Positions 54,306 through 62,988 of a stretch of DNA of 64,000 bases are shown piece by piece. The notes below the pieces were generated by a model that was given only the letters and a program-made list of their open reading frames with translations, was not told the origin of the DNA and did not search any database. Within the stretch, counting starts at the first letter, position 1; the number at the start of each line of letters is the position of its first letter. The stretch lies in contig NZ_CP109013.1 in NCBI RefSeq assembly GCF_036226745.1, positions 868,001 through 932,000 of the forward strand, written 5' to 3'. The stretch is from Streptomyces sp. NBC_00683. Its GTDB lineage: Bacteria > Actinomycetota > Actinomycetes > Streptomycetales > Streptomycetaceae. The position numbers and the translations under genes are program-made.

Positions 54306-55111
54306 GCCCAGTGCAGAAGCCAGTACATGGAGAGGGGGCAGCCGTGCAGCCGCTCGGTCTGCTTGCCGGCCGGTCCGTCATGATCACTGGAGCGTCGAGC
54401 GGCATAGGTGCGGCTGCGGCCCGTCTTTTCGCCGAGGAAGGCGCCGGCGTCGTGCTCATGGCGCGCCGCGAACGCGAACTGCGCAGCCTGGTGCAGGAGA
54501 TCACCGCGGGAGGCGGCCGGGCTGTTCTGAGTGTGGGTGACGTGAGTGTGCCGGCGGACACCGACCGTGCCGTCGCACTCGCCGTGGAGACCTTCGGCGG
54601 GCTGGACGCTGCGTTCAACAACGCCGGGTGGGGGACGCTCGGTGTGCCTATCCACGAGGTGGACCAGGCGGACTTCGACCGCATGATGGATGTGAACGTA
54701 CGGGGCGTGTGGAATTGCCTGCGTTCCCAGCTGCCGGTGATGATGTCCGGCGGCGGAGGCGCGGTGGTGAACACGTCCAGTACGGCAGGGAGGTTCGCCA
54801 CCGGGGCGGCCGCACCCTACGTGGCCGCGAAGCACGCCGTCGTCGGACTGACCAAGGCTGCCGCGGCCGAGTACGGCCGGTACGGGATACGTGTCAATGC
54901 CCTGATGGTGGGCGCTACGCGCACAGAACTCATTGAAGGAGTGCTGCGCGATTCGCCGGTGCAGGAGCGAGACCTTGTGGCGCGGGCGGTGCAGCAGCGG
55001 CTGGCTGAGCCGATCGAGGTTGCGCGCGCGGCGTTGTGGCTCTGCTCGGATCACAGTTCTTTCGTTACGGGGGGTGAGATCCCCGTCGAGGGCGGAGCTT
55101 TCGCAACTTAG
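54302..55111 (+). CDS. SDR-family ketoreductase
   Basis: 269 residues, NAD(P)-dependent short-chain reductase: VMITGASSGIGAAAARLF, NNAGWG, the catalytic VNTSSTAGRF and YVAAKHAV, and SFVTGGEIPVEGG. Coupled to the receptor gene by a GTGA overlap. In butyrolactone loci a ketoreductase (BarS1- or ScbC-like) commonly reduces the 6-keto or unsaturated precursor, the likeliest role here (inference). Confidence 0.85.
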   Translation: MSPVQKPVHGEGAAVQPLGLLAGRSVMITGASSGIGAAAARLFAEEGAGVVLMARRERELRSLVQEITAGGGRAVLSVGDVSVPADTDRAVALAVETFGGLDAAFNNAGWGTLGVPIHEVDQADFDRMMDVNVRGVWNCLRSQLPVMMSGGGGAVVNTSSTAGRFATGAAAPYVAAKHAVVGLTKAAAAEYGRYGIRVNALMVGATRTELIEGVLRDSPVQERDLVARAVQQRLAEPIEVARAALWLCSDHSSFVTGGEIPVEGGAFAT

Positions 55112-55251
55112 ATAAGTCGTACACCAGAGCGAATCTCCTGCAAGTTCTCCAAGTCAATGTTGTGTGGCATATGAAGCACTCGCATAGTGGTCGGCATCGA
55201 TGGCCGAAGGCGCCCTGGCGCTGTTTGTCGACCTCACAAGGGTGTTCCGAG

Positions 55252-56517
55252 ATGTCTCATGGCACGAACCTCACTGCTCCCATGCACCACAACCCGCTCC
55301 GCGGTCGTACAGCCGAGGCCGCGGCCCTTGGAGCACTGCTCCAGCATGCGCACCGTGGCACGAGCTGTCTCGTCACGGTGGAGGGGCCTCCAGGCATGGG
55401 GAAGTCACGGCTCCTGGCCGAGGCCGGGCATCTGGCACGGCGCTGTGGCGCCGAGGTCGTCGACGGTCTGGGGGCGCCGGTTTCCCGGCTGCGGACGCCT
55501 GCTCTGGTCCTGCTCGATGACGCTCAAAGGCTGCCTGACGGCGCTGCGTCTGCTATCGGCGCGCTGCGCGCCCAGTTGGCGGACCGGGCTGTTGTCTGGG
55601 TTCTGAGCCGGACTCCCGGCGCCGATGTGGCGCAGACGGATATCGGGCTCTGCGGTGCCGCAGCCGTCCAGGAGCGTTTGCTTGTCGGGCCGTTGTCCGA
55701 GCGGGCCTCGCAGCTGCTGGCCTCGGACGCCGCCGGGTGCGGGCACCAGGCTCTGACAGCACGGCAGGTGGAGGAGGCAGGCGGCCATCCGGCGACGCTC
55801 ATGGCACTGGCCGCCCGAAGTCGTGATCCGGCGGTGTCTGACAGTACGGGGCCCGCAGGGTACTCGAGCGAGGTGAAGCACCTGGTCGACCGTCTTCTGC
55901 AGACCTGCTCGCCCGCCTGCCGGCGCACCGTGAGGATTGCCGCGGTGTTCGGCAGGGACATCTCCTTCGACAGCCTGAGCCGGGTTGCGGAGCTGTCCCC
56001 CGTCGCCTTGCTGAAGGACTTCGATGAAGCGACCGCAGCCGGTCTCATACGCTGCGAAGGTGCGGGCTACGCCTTCTCCAGCGAATTGTTCTGGCGCGTG
56101 GTCAGGAGCACCGTGCCTGCCCAGGTGCAGGAGGTCATGCTCAGACAGACAGCCGCATGGGCTTCGGTTCCACGGCCGCAGACTTCAGTGCGTGACCCTG
56201 CGGTGGTGGTGGCGCCTTCCGCGGACGGCGCCTCAGGACCGCAGCCCGACTGGGCGGCCGGCCAGGACACCGGCACGGTGGCCGGTGACGTACCCGGCCG
56301 TGAGAAGTGGCCTGCTCTGACCGAACAGCAGCAGACCATCGCTTCGCTGGCGGCCGACGGGCTGACCAACCGCCAGATCGGCGAGCGTATTTTTCTTTCC
56401 CCGCACACGGTGAACTACCACCTGCGCAAGGTCTACGGCACCCTGCGTGTTGCTTCGCGGATCGAACTGTCCAAGGTCGTGCATCTGACTCTTGCGGGGG
56501 CCGAAGCCGACTCGTGA
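55252..56517 (+). CDS. LuxR-family ATPase regulator (small LAL type)
   Basis: 421 residues. N-terminal P-loop: VEGPPGMGKSRLLAEAG (Walker A) and LVLLDDAQRLPDG (Walker B). A middle region follows, with AVFGRDISFDSLSRVAELSP as in LAL proteins but lacking their TPR-rich centre. C-terminal LuxR HTH: LTEQQQTIASLAADGLTNRQ, IGERIFLSPHTVNYHLRKVY. The ATG at 55252 is chosen for start of similarity. Probably the pathway-specific activator of the neighbouring oxidative operon, itself under butyrolactone control (inference). Confidence 0.88.
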   Translation: MSHGTNLTAPMHHNPLRGRTAEAAALGALLQHAHRGTSCLVTVEGPPGMGKSRLLAEAGHLARRCGAEVVDGLGAPVSRLRTPALVLLDDAQRLPDGAASAIGALRAQLADRAVVWVLSRTPGADVAQTDIGLCGAAAVQERLLVGPLSERASQLLASDAAGCGHQALTARQVEEAGGHPATLMALAARSRDPAVSDSTGPAGYSSEVKHLVDRLLQTCSPACRRTVRIAAVFGRDISFDSLSRVAELSPVALLKDFDEATAAGLIRCEGAGYAFSSELFWRVVRSTVPAQVQEVMLRQTAAWASVPRPQTSVRDPAVVVAPSADGASGPQPDWAAGQDTGTVAGDVPGREKWPALTEQQQTIASLAADGLTNRQIGERIFLSPHTVNYHLRKVYGTLRVASRIELSKVVHLTLAGAEADS

Positions 56518-56524
56518 CAGATGT

Positions 56525-56563
56525 GGTGCGGGCTGCAGAGTGCCGCGGACTGCAGCCCGCACC
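56525..56563. terminator. Bidirectional terminator
   Basis: Perfect 14-bp stem GGTGCGGGCTGCAG and its complement, 11-base loop, between the convergent LuxR and cupin genes. Confidence 0.75.
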
Positions 56564-56578
56564 GTGCACCGGCCGCGG

Positions 56579-57082
56579 TCAGTCCTGGCTCTCGGCCTGC
56601 AGGAGGTGATAGCGCTCACCGACGCCGGCCACGTACTCGAGGTCCTCATCCTCGGGGGGAGGCGGAGGGGTTCCGGGTTCTGCCTTGCGTCCCGCTTCGA
56701 GGAAGAAGCGGTCGACGCCGGACGGGGTGAACAGCAGAAGCTGCCGGGCCGGGTGAAGACCGTTGTTCCGGAAGCGGTGGGCCGTGCCCTTGGGCACGAA
56801 CACGAAGTCTCCCGGCCTCACGTGATACGTCGACTCACGCGTCGTGATGTCGAGCTCGCCCGACAGCAGGTAGAACGCTTCGTCGGCGTCGGCGTGAATG
56901 TGCAGAGGAGGCCCTCCGCCCGGCGGGACCGAGGCTTCGAGCAGCGTCAGGGACCCCCCGGACTCCTCGTGCTTCAGCTTCACGGTGTAGACGTCGCCGC
57001 TCAGCCACACGGCTGGCCCTTCGCCTGCAGGCACATGGATGATCTTCGGCCGGGGAGACCCCGCAGAGTCGGACGTGACCAC
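56579..57082 (-). CDS. Cupin-domain protein
   Basis: About 167 residues with a single cupin barrel. Motif 1 PPLHIHADADEAFYLLSG (two His and Glu as metal ligands), motif 2 GDFVFVPKGTAHRFRNNG (third His). A Pro/Glu-rich tail follows. The GTG at 57082 lies 6 bases after AAGGAG. Last gene of the six-gene minus-strand operon. Could be a metal-dependent oxygenase, cyclase or isomerase acting on a pathway intermediate. Confidence 0.85.
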   Translation of the reverse strand: MVTSDSAGSPRPKIIHVPAGEGPAVWLSGDVYTVKLKHEESGGSLTLLEASVPPGGGPPLHIHADADEAFYLLSGELDITTRESTYHVRPGDFVFVPKGTAHRFRNNGLHPARQLLLFTPSGVDRFFLEAGRKAEPGTPPPPPEDEDLEYVAGVGERYHLLQAESQD

Positions 57083-57108
57083 GTAATGCTCCTTCGTTCT
57101 CGGTCGGC

Positions 57109-58287
57109 CTAGAAGAACGGGCTCTGCGACTTGCCGCCCAGGAGCACGTTGCCGGTCAGCTGGAGGATGGAGTCCTGGGCAACCGCGTGCTGGCACATCG
57201 TGTTGGCGTCCCGGAGCCAGCGGTCAAGAGGCGACTTCTTGGTGTACACCGATGCGCCTCCGACCAGGTCGTACAGTGACTGGACGATCTGCCGGCCGGT
57301 ACGGAAGGCGTGATAGCGGGCGAGAGCTGTGGACACCCTCTCGGTGGGGGTGGGCTCGGTGCCTGACTCCAGGGCCTGCCACTGTGTGCTCAGGGTTGCG
57401 TACACGTTGTTCCGTGCGGCGGTCAGCTCCATGTCGGCCTTGGCCACAGCCGTCTGGATCCTCACATCGGAGGCCCACGCGGTGCCCGTCTCCCGATCGA
57501 CCCGGTGCTCAGCCATGTCTCGCACATGGTCGATCGCCGCCCTTGCCATGCCCAGGGGGACTCCCGACATCTTGCGCAGGATCGCGTCCGGTGCCGCGTG
57601 CAGCGGCCCGCCTCGGCGGGGAGAGTGGAAAGCGAACGAATGCTCCTCCGGCACGAACAGGTCTGCCACCTGGTAGTCCCGGCTCCCGCTGCCTGCCAGC
57701 CCGGTCGTGAACCAGGTGTCGGTGATCTCGTACTGCTCGGGACGGGCGACCATGACTCGCCACTGGCGGGCCTCACCGGTGACAGGATCCGCCTCGGGCT
57801 CGCCGTCCTTGTACACGGTGCAGCCGCCGACCAGAACGTCACAGTGCGTCGATCCGCTGCCGAACCGCCACTGGCCGGTGACCCGGTATCCGCCGGGGAC
57901 GCGCTCGGCACGCCCTTGTGGGTAGATCCAGCCTGAGTTGGCCATGTCGAGGTCCGGGTAGATCTCGCGGGCCGCGTCTTCGTGCAGATAGCCGGAGTAG
58001 ATCCCCGAGTCCATTGCGATCATCGAGCACCACGCCGCGGAGACGTCGCCGGCCGCGAGGGTCTCCACCAGCTCGGTCTGCTGGAGCGAGGTGAGTTCCG
58101 GGCCGCCCCAGGCCTTGGGCATGGCTGCCCGGAACACGCCGGCTTCCCGCAGGAGGGATACGACGTGAGGTGGAAGGTGCCGGTTGTTCTCGATCTCGGC
58201 AGCGTTCTCACGCAGGAGTGGAGCGATGTCCCGGGCGCGCTGCAGTATGTCCTGGGCGGTCTGGGGCGGGCTGATGGCGACGGTCAT
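57109..58287 (-). CDS. Flavin-dependent monooxygenase, acyl-CoA-dehydrogenase fold (HsaA/ActVA-ORF5 type)
   Basis: 392 residues of the group D two-component monooxygenases: N-terminal helical region (APLLRENAAEIENNRHLPPH), MPKAWGGPELTSLQQTELVE, ISGRWRFGSG-like VTGQWRFGSGSTHCDVLVGG, and TTGLAGSGSRDYQVADLFVP, with C-terminal LYDLVGGASVYTKKSPLDRW. It needs reduced flavin from a separate reductase, encoded two genes upstream, and would hydroxylate an aromatic ring or oxidise it to a quinone. GAGGAG before the ATG. Confidence 0.88.
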   Translation of the reverse strand: MTVAISPPQTAQDILQRARDIAPLLRENAAEIENNRHLPPHVVSLLREAGVFRAAMPKAWGGPELTSLQQTELVETLAAGDVSAAWCSMIAMDSGIYSGYLHEDAAREIYPDLDMANSGWIYPQGRAERVPGGYRVTGQWRFGSGSTHCDVLVGGCTVYKDGEPEADPVTGEARQWRVMVARPEQYEITDTWFTTGLAGSGSRDYQVADLFVPEEHSFAFHSPRRGGPLHAAPDAILRKMSGVPLGMARAAIDHVRDMAEHRVDRETGTAWASDVRIQTAVAKADMELTAARNNVYATLSTQWQALESGTEPTPTERVSTALARYHAFRTGRQIVQSLYDLVGGASVYTKKSPLDRWLRDANTMCQHAVAQDSILQLTGNVLLGGKSQSPFF

Positions 58288-58321
58288 GGTGTGAACTCCT
58301 CACAGGGATGAGCGATGGCGC

Positions 58322-59758
58322 TCAGGCGTATCGGCCTGCGGCGATGACCCCGGACGGGTCGATTACGTGCTTGAGGCGCCGCACGAAGCGGCGGGCCGCG
58401 GCGTCCTGCGAAAGCCTGTCTGTCCAGGCGTGATGCTCCGCGTCCAGCCGGTAGGGCAGAAAGCCGGCGGCCTCGAACAGCTCGTAGGTCAGATCGAGCG
58501 CGGCGTGGGCACGCGACACGGCCGTATCGGTGCGAGGGAAACTGAAGGACACGACGAGGTCCACCACGTCGGCGTCCAGAGCGTTGATCGTGGAACCGGG
58601 GCTGATGCCGGTCTCGGCACCGACCTGCTCCAGAATCTCCTGTGCCCTGCACAGCGCCGGGCCGTTGAACGGGACGAGGGGAAGGAAGAACACCCATCCG
58701 CTGCCTTCGCCATCCACCGCCTCGGCTGTGGTCCCCACGGCAGAGAGCAGGACCTTCTCGTTGTGTGAGGGGTCGCCGCCGAAGCCGCGCTGAACGAGCT
58801 GTGCCACGAAGTCGTCGTCCGCCGGCGGGTGATCGTCCGACCGGACGATGTCGCTGAAGAGTCCGCAGCGCGCAGCCTCCCCCTCGATCACTCGGGTCAG
58901 TGCCTCGACCGTCTCTGCCGTCCCGTCCACGCACAGGTGCGCAACGAAGTCACCGGCGGCTCCGCCGTAGGACCGGTTGGACACCGTGTCGTAGACCTTG
59001 ATGACTCCTGACACGAGATGCTGAGCCTTCCAGCGCCTGAGCTCGTCGAGGGCGTCACTGAGGTGTCGGCGCGGAATCGATGCCCTCAGGGTGCGCTGGG
59101 CCTCGGGTCGTGGAAGCAGACGGACGACGGCAGCGGTCACCACCCCCAGATCGGACTGGGTGAACAGACCCAAAGGGTTGGGACCCAGTCCGCTGGGATT
59201 GACAGCTGTGGGACCCGATTCGCGCGGCCACCAGCCGACCCGGATCAATTCGCCGTCGGGCAGGACGACCTCGAGCCCTGCGAGGTCGCGTGTGCGCTGG
59301 TGACGCAGTCCGACCCCGCGGTCCACGGTGTTGCCGAGCACGCTTGTGTGCCCGGAGGACGCCGTCACGTTGAGCATCCGGTCGCTGCCTTCCAGCAGCG
59401 AGGCGAGCTGGAGCTGAGTGACGCCGGGCTCGACCACGGCCCAGCCCCCCTGCAGATCGAACTCCCGTACCGAGGCGAGCTGTGACAGGTCCAGGCTGAC
59501 CGCCCCGTCCCGGGCGGGCTCGCGGGATCCCAGGCCCCAGTTGCGTCCTGTGCTGAAGACGTGGAGACCGGGGCCCTTCGGTGCGCCGGCGAACGACCGG
59601 ACAATATCGCGGACTTCTTCCACCGACCGGGGGCGAAGAAGACCGTACACATCACGGGGCCGGAACATGCTGACGTTCTCGTCGGCAGGCAGCGGGGCAC
59701 CGTCCGTGCCGACGCGGTGCACGACTTCGGCAGGCATATCGGCTGGAAGAACTGACAC
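58322..59758 (-). CDS. FAD-binding oxidoreductase (VAO/PCMH family)
   Basis: 478 residues. The FAD-binding half has PP-loop VFSTGRNWGLGSREPARDGA, VEPGVTQLQLASLL, TASSGHTSVLGNTVDRGVGL and LGVVTAAVVRLLPRPEAQRT. The C-terminal substrate cap resembles the 4-cresol dehydrogenase/vanillyl oxidase side of the family. GTG 59758 is set by GAGGAG four bases earlier; the in-frame GTG at 59770 overlaps that site. No signal peptide. Likely oxidises a phenolic or alcohol intermediate of the pathway. Confidence 0.85.
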   Translation of the reverse strand: MSVLPADMPAEVVHRVGTDGAPLPADENVSMFRPRDVYGLLRPRSVEEVRDIVRSFAGAPKGPGLHVFSTGRNWGLGSREPARDGAVSLDLSQLASVREFDLQGGWAVVEPGVTQLQLASLLEGSDRMLNVTASSGHTSVLGNTVDRGVGLRHQRTRDLAGLEVVLPDGELIRVGWWPRESGPTAVNPSGLGPNPLGLFTQSDLGVVTAAVVRLLPRPEAQRTLRASIPRRHLSDALDELRRWKAQHLVSGVIKVYDTVSNRSYGGAAGDFVAHLCVDGTAETVEALTRVIEGEAARCGLFSDIVRSDDHPPADDDFVAQLVQRGFGGDPSHNEKVLLSAVGTTAEAVDGEGSGWVFFLPLVPFNGPALCRAQEILEQVGAETGISPGSTINALDADVVDLVVSFSFPRTDTAVSRAHAALDLTYELFEAAGFLPYRLDAEHHAWTDRLSQDAAARRFVRRLKHVIDPSGVIAAGRYA

Positions 59759-59788
59759 GGGACTCCTCACGAAGTTGGATGGGAACGG

Positions 59789-60271
59789 TCACTCGAAGCC
59801 GCGCAGCGCCCCGCCGTGGAAGAGCAGCGGGCCCTCGGCGGAGACAGCCGCCTCCACGGCATCGACGTGACCGAGAAACAGGCTGTGGTCGCCGCCGGGG
59901 TAGACGGAGCGCAGCGAGCACGTCAGCCGAGCCAGGGAGCCGGGCACCACATACCGGTCGATGAACGCAGCCAGATCCCGGCCCTGCGGCTTGGAAGCTG
60001 ATGCGAAGAGCCGTGCGGTTTCTGCCTGCTGGTCGCCCAGGAGGTGAACCGAGAACGCCCGGTGGTCCTCGAGAACGGCATGTGCCCTGGATGAGTGCAG
60101 CACGCTCACCAGGAGCTGTGGCGGAGTGAGTGAAACCGACATCAGCGCGTTGATGGTCATGGCCGTGGCTCGTTCGCCCTCTCCGGTACGGAGCAGAGCC
60201 ACTCCGGTGGGAAAGAGCCGCATGACACTGCGCAGGTCGTCGCTGACAGACCGGATCTGCTGCGTGGGCAC
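59789..60271 (-). CDS. Flavin reductase (ActVB/HpaC type)
   Basis: 160 residues, flavin-reductase-like split barrel: LRSVMRLFPTGVALLRTGEG, TINALMSVSLTPPQLLVSVL and FSVHLLGDQQAETARLFAS. Uses NAD(P)H to deliver FMNH2 or FADH2 to the monooxygenase in the same operon. GTG start at 60271. Confidence 0.92.
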   Translation of the reverse strand: MPTQQIRSVSDDLRSVMRLFPTGVALLRTGEGERATAMTINALMSVSLTPPQLLVSVLHSSRAHAVLEDHRAFSVHLLGDQQAETARLFASASKPQGRDLAAFIDRYVVPGSLARLTCSLRSVYPGGDHSLFLGHVDAVEAAVSAEGPLLFHGGALRGFE

Positions 60272-60378
60272 AGGAAACCCCTAAGGTGAGCGTCGGGACG
60301 TCATGGAGACACAAGAGGGAAGCCGGTCGCCGGGTGACGGCGGGTAGGTGCGGAGCCCCCGGCAACTTGGGGTCTGCG

Positions 60379-61665
60379 TCAGCCCAGGCCTGCCTGGCCG
60401 TAGTGCTCGCTGGACACCGCGCGCGGCGACCAGGGGCGGCGGCCGGTGCGGAAGAGGGCATCTGCCCGCCGCAGTGCACCGGGATGCAGTTCTTCCACGT
60501 GTCCCAGCTCCGCCAGGCGCGTGGCAGCTTCGTCCCCGAGGTAGAGAGAGCTCAGGTGCTGCACGCCCAGGGCAATATCGGCGGAGCGTGAAGTGGAGGA
60601 GACCGTTGCGCCGCTCGCTCCGCCCTCCAGCAGCCATCGCCCGTGGGCGAAGCCGACGGGATCATCGACTTCGAGGACAACCGCGCCCTCGGTGGAGTAG
60701 GTCCGCGCCGACAGGGCCCTGGGAAGATCGAGAATCCGCAGCCACATGAAATCGCTCAGCGCCGTGATCCGCGCGGCTCTGGGGTCGCCCAGCCAGTGAG
60801 GTGCGAGCGTGTCAGGGGCGCGGAAGGGAAGGTGAACGGTGCTGACCCAGTCCATGGAAACCGCGTAACGGAGCAAGGCCCGCTCGGCGGAAGGCCCCAG
60901 CGCTACCAGGTCTCTGACTTGGAGCGGCGACTGAGGCAGCATGGCTCCCCATCGCTCTTGTGCGGAGAAGCACATCAACCCGTCGACGTCGCCGCTGGCT
61001 TCGTCCACGTGGACCGCGTAGAAGGGTTCTGTCCAGGTGCTGCCGGGACCGATCCTCTGTCCCGTGGCTTCCTGCCACCACAGGGTGTCGCGGCGCAGGG
61101 CTCCGTGCTGGGCGACCCGGAAGCGTTCGTAGGCTTCCGGCGCCAGCTTGAAGTATTCGTCAGCGCCCACGAGGCAGATGTCACTCCTGTCCCCGGACTG
61201 CTGACGGTGCAGTCCTGCCCGGTGGACATCGATCTCGAACCAGGCCATCTGGGTAGCGGGCCCGAAGCCGTATCTGCCGTAGATCGCGTACTGGGCGGCA
61301 TCCAGCACAACCGCCGGTTCGCCGCGCTGCTGCGCGTCGCGAAGGTCGAGATCCAGCATGCGGTTGAGGAGTCCTCGACGGCGATGGGTTCCGGCCACGG
61401 ATACTTTCGAGACGGCGGAGACCGGCAGCCGTGCACCGCCGGGGACCGTCAGCTCCTGGACCGAGCTGCGATACGTGCCGACACAGCGGCCCTTGTCGAA
61501 AGCCCCGATGGCACGGTCGTCGGCCAGCGCGACGCGCATGTAGTCGGCAGCGCCTTCGACAGACGGGCGAAGGTAGCCCGTACTGAATGCACGCGTCCAT
61601 TCGGGCACGTCTTCGTCCCGAACGTAACGGACGTCTATGGCGGGTGTCTGGGGTGATCGGCTCAT
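60379..61665 (-). CDS. GNAT N-acetyltransferase, Eis-like
   Basis: 428 residues with Eis architecture: N-terminal GNAT domain (YVRDEDVPEWTRAFSTGYL; CoA loop VSVAGTHRRRGLLNRMLDLD), second GNAT-like domain (YEAV-equivalent APEAYERFRVAQHGALRRDT) and C-terminal SCP2-like domain ending in RRPWSPRAVSSEHY. Eis enzymes acetylate amines of antibiotics or proteins; the embedding here suggests self-resistance or tailoring of the product. GGGAG before the ATG. Confidence 0.88.
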   Translation of the reverse strand: MSRSPQTPAIDVRYVRDEDVPEWTRAFSTGYLRPSVEGAADYMRVALADDRAIGAFDKGRCVGTYRSSVQELTVPGGARLPVSAVSKVSVAGTHRRRGLLNRMLDLDLRDAQQRGEPAVVLDAAQYAIYGRYGFGPATQMAWFEIDVHRAGLHRQQSGDRSDICLVGADEYFKLAPEAYERFRVAQHGALRRDTLWWQEATGQRIGPGSTWTEPFYAVHVDEASGDVDGLMCFSAQERWGAMLPQSPLQVRDLVALGPSAERALLRYAVSMDWVSTVHLPFRAPDTLAPHWLGDPRAARITALSDFMWLRILDLPRALSARTYSTEGAVVLEVDDPVGFAHGRWLLEGGASGATVSSTSRSADIALGVQHLSSLYLGDEAATRLAELGHVEELHPGALRRADALFRTGRRPWSPRAVSSEHYGQAGLG

Positions 61666-61743
61666 GGGCGGGCTCCCTCAAGCAGCGTGGATGGCGCGCT
61701 CACGTCTGTCTCACGCTCGGTCACGAGCGGTGGTGAGGCGGGG

Positions 61744-62490
61744 TCAGACGTTTGTGCCGCCGTCGACGGCGAGCGTTGCTCCGGTGATGTACGCGGCTTC
61801 CGGCGAAGCCAGGAAGGCGACGGCCTGGGCGATCTCCCCTGCCGTTCCGTAGCGCCCGAAGATGATGTGGGCGCGTTGGAAATCGGCCCCCGGCCCGTCG
61901 GCAGGGTTCATGTCGGTGTCGATCGATCCGGGGGCCACCTGATTGACCGTGATGCCCCGCGGGCCCAGGTCACGTGCCAGCCCCTGGGTGAGGCCCGAGA
62001 TCGCCGCTTTGCTCATGGCGTAGGACGTCAGCCCGCCCGCCGGCACTCGAGTGGCAAGGCAGCTGCCGATGTTGACGATCCGGCCGCCCTCCCCCATGTG
62101 CCGGGACGCTGCCTGTGCGGTGAGAAACGCGCCGCGTACATTCACACCGAGCGTGCGGTCCAGCACTTCGAGCGAGACGTCTTCCAGAGCGGGCATCGAC
62201 ATGTCGGCGTAGCCGGCGTTGTTCACCAGGATGTCGATCTGGCCGAACTCGAGGGCTACCGCGTCTGCGGCTGCCCGCACTGCCTGAGCGTCGGTGGCAT
62301 CGGCTGCGAGAGCAAGAGCACGTCGACCCTCCCCACGGATCTTCTCGGCGGTCGCTTCCGCCGCGTCCTTGTTGCGGGCGTAGGTGATGGCGACGTCGGC
62401 TCCTTCTGCCGCAAGGCGCAGCGCGACGGCTGCACCGATCCCCCGGTTGCCGCCGGTTACCAGAGCGGTCTTTCCCTCGAGCTTTGCCAT
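61744..62490 (-). CDS. SDR-family oxidoreductase (FabG-like)
   Basis: 248 residues: ALVTGGNRGIGAAVALRL, NNAGYAD, catalytic VNIGSCLATR and YAMSKAA, and C-terminal YITGATLAVDGGTNV. First gene of the minus-strand oxidative operon, behind a GAGGTAG ribosome site and a 498-bp divergent promoter region carrying operator-like repeats. Ketoreduction or alcohol oxidation of a pathway intermediate. Confidence 0.9.
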   Translation of the reverse strand: MAKLEGKTALVTGGNRGIGAAVALRLAAEGADVAITYARNKDAAEATAEKIRGEGRRALALAADATDAQAVRAAADAVALEFGQIDILVNNAGYADMSMPALEDVSLEVLDRTLGVNVRGAFLTAQAASRHMGEGGRIVNIGSCLATRVPAGGLTSYAMSKAAISGLTQGLARDLGPRGITVNQVAPGSIDTDMNPADGPGADFQRAHIIFGRYGTAGEIAQAVAFLASPEAAYITGATLAVDGGTNV

Positions 62491-62731
62491 CAGTCACTAC
62501 CTCTTTCATGGGCTGGTCTCATACAGGGCGCAGCGCCTTGAGCGCCCTGGCCGGCGTGGCATGCGTGGGCGCATCTGACCGGCGTGCACGCAAGTGCGGT
62601 GGGGCTGCCCCATTGCCCGGTCTTCGGAATGTGGTCCGGGTTCTGGGCGCGATCTCCGTGTGCCGACTCATGCGATGTGCCGCACCGGACGGGAAGGCGA
62701 TGCGGGCAGCGTGAACCTTGCGGACTGACCA

Positions 62732-62755
62732 CGCATAACCGCGATCGGTTATGCG
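62732..62755. promoter_or_regulatory. Perfect inverted repeat, candidate pathway operator
   Basis: CGCATAACC - 6 bp - GGTTATGCG, fully symmetric and AT-richer than its surroundings, in the divergent promoter region. A good candidate site for the ScbR-like or another TetR repressor, or the LuxR activator. Confidence 0.65.
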
Positions 62756-62879
62756 GGCCGCATTCGCCGTTTCCGTTCTGCCCTGGACCGTAGTCACGTG
62801 CCCGCGCAGCCTTCAACCGAAATGCCGCCGGCGCAGCGGAGACTGCTCGACCGAGTAGCTGTGGCTCAAGTAGTCAAAA

Positions 62880-62906
62880 GAGGCCACTTGGTTGGCTAGT
62901 GGTCTC
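62880..62906. promoter_or_regulatory. Second inverted repeat near the flavo-oxidase start
   Basis: GAGGCCACT - 9 bp - AGTGGTCTC, 8 of 9 positions symmetric, about 80 bp before the flavo-oxidase ATG. Confidence 0.45.
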
Positions 62907-62988
62907 GCCTTCCCGGATCCGCCTAGCGTCAACAGCGCCTACAGGCACCGCACTCCTGTTTGCCGAAACCGAACGAGGATTGGATCCC

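Larger units (their letters stand above)
62491..62988. other. 498-bp divergent promoter region of the oxidative operon
   Basis: Lies between the SDR (minus) and flavo-oxidase (plus) genes. It carries the two inverted repeats listed separately and no coding region; both promoters should be here. Confidence 0.6.
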
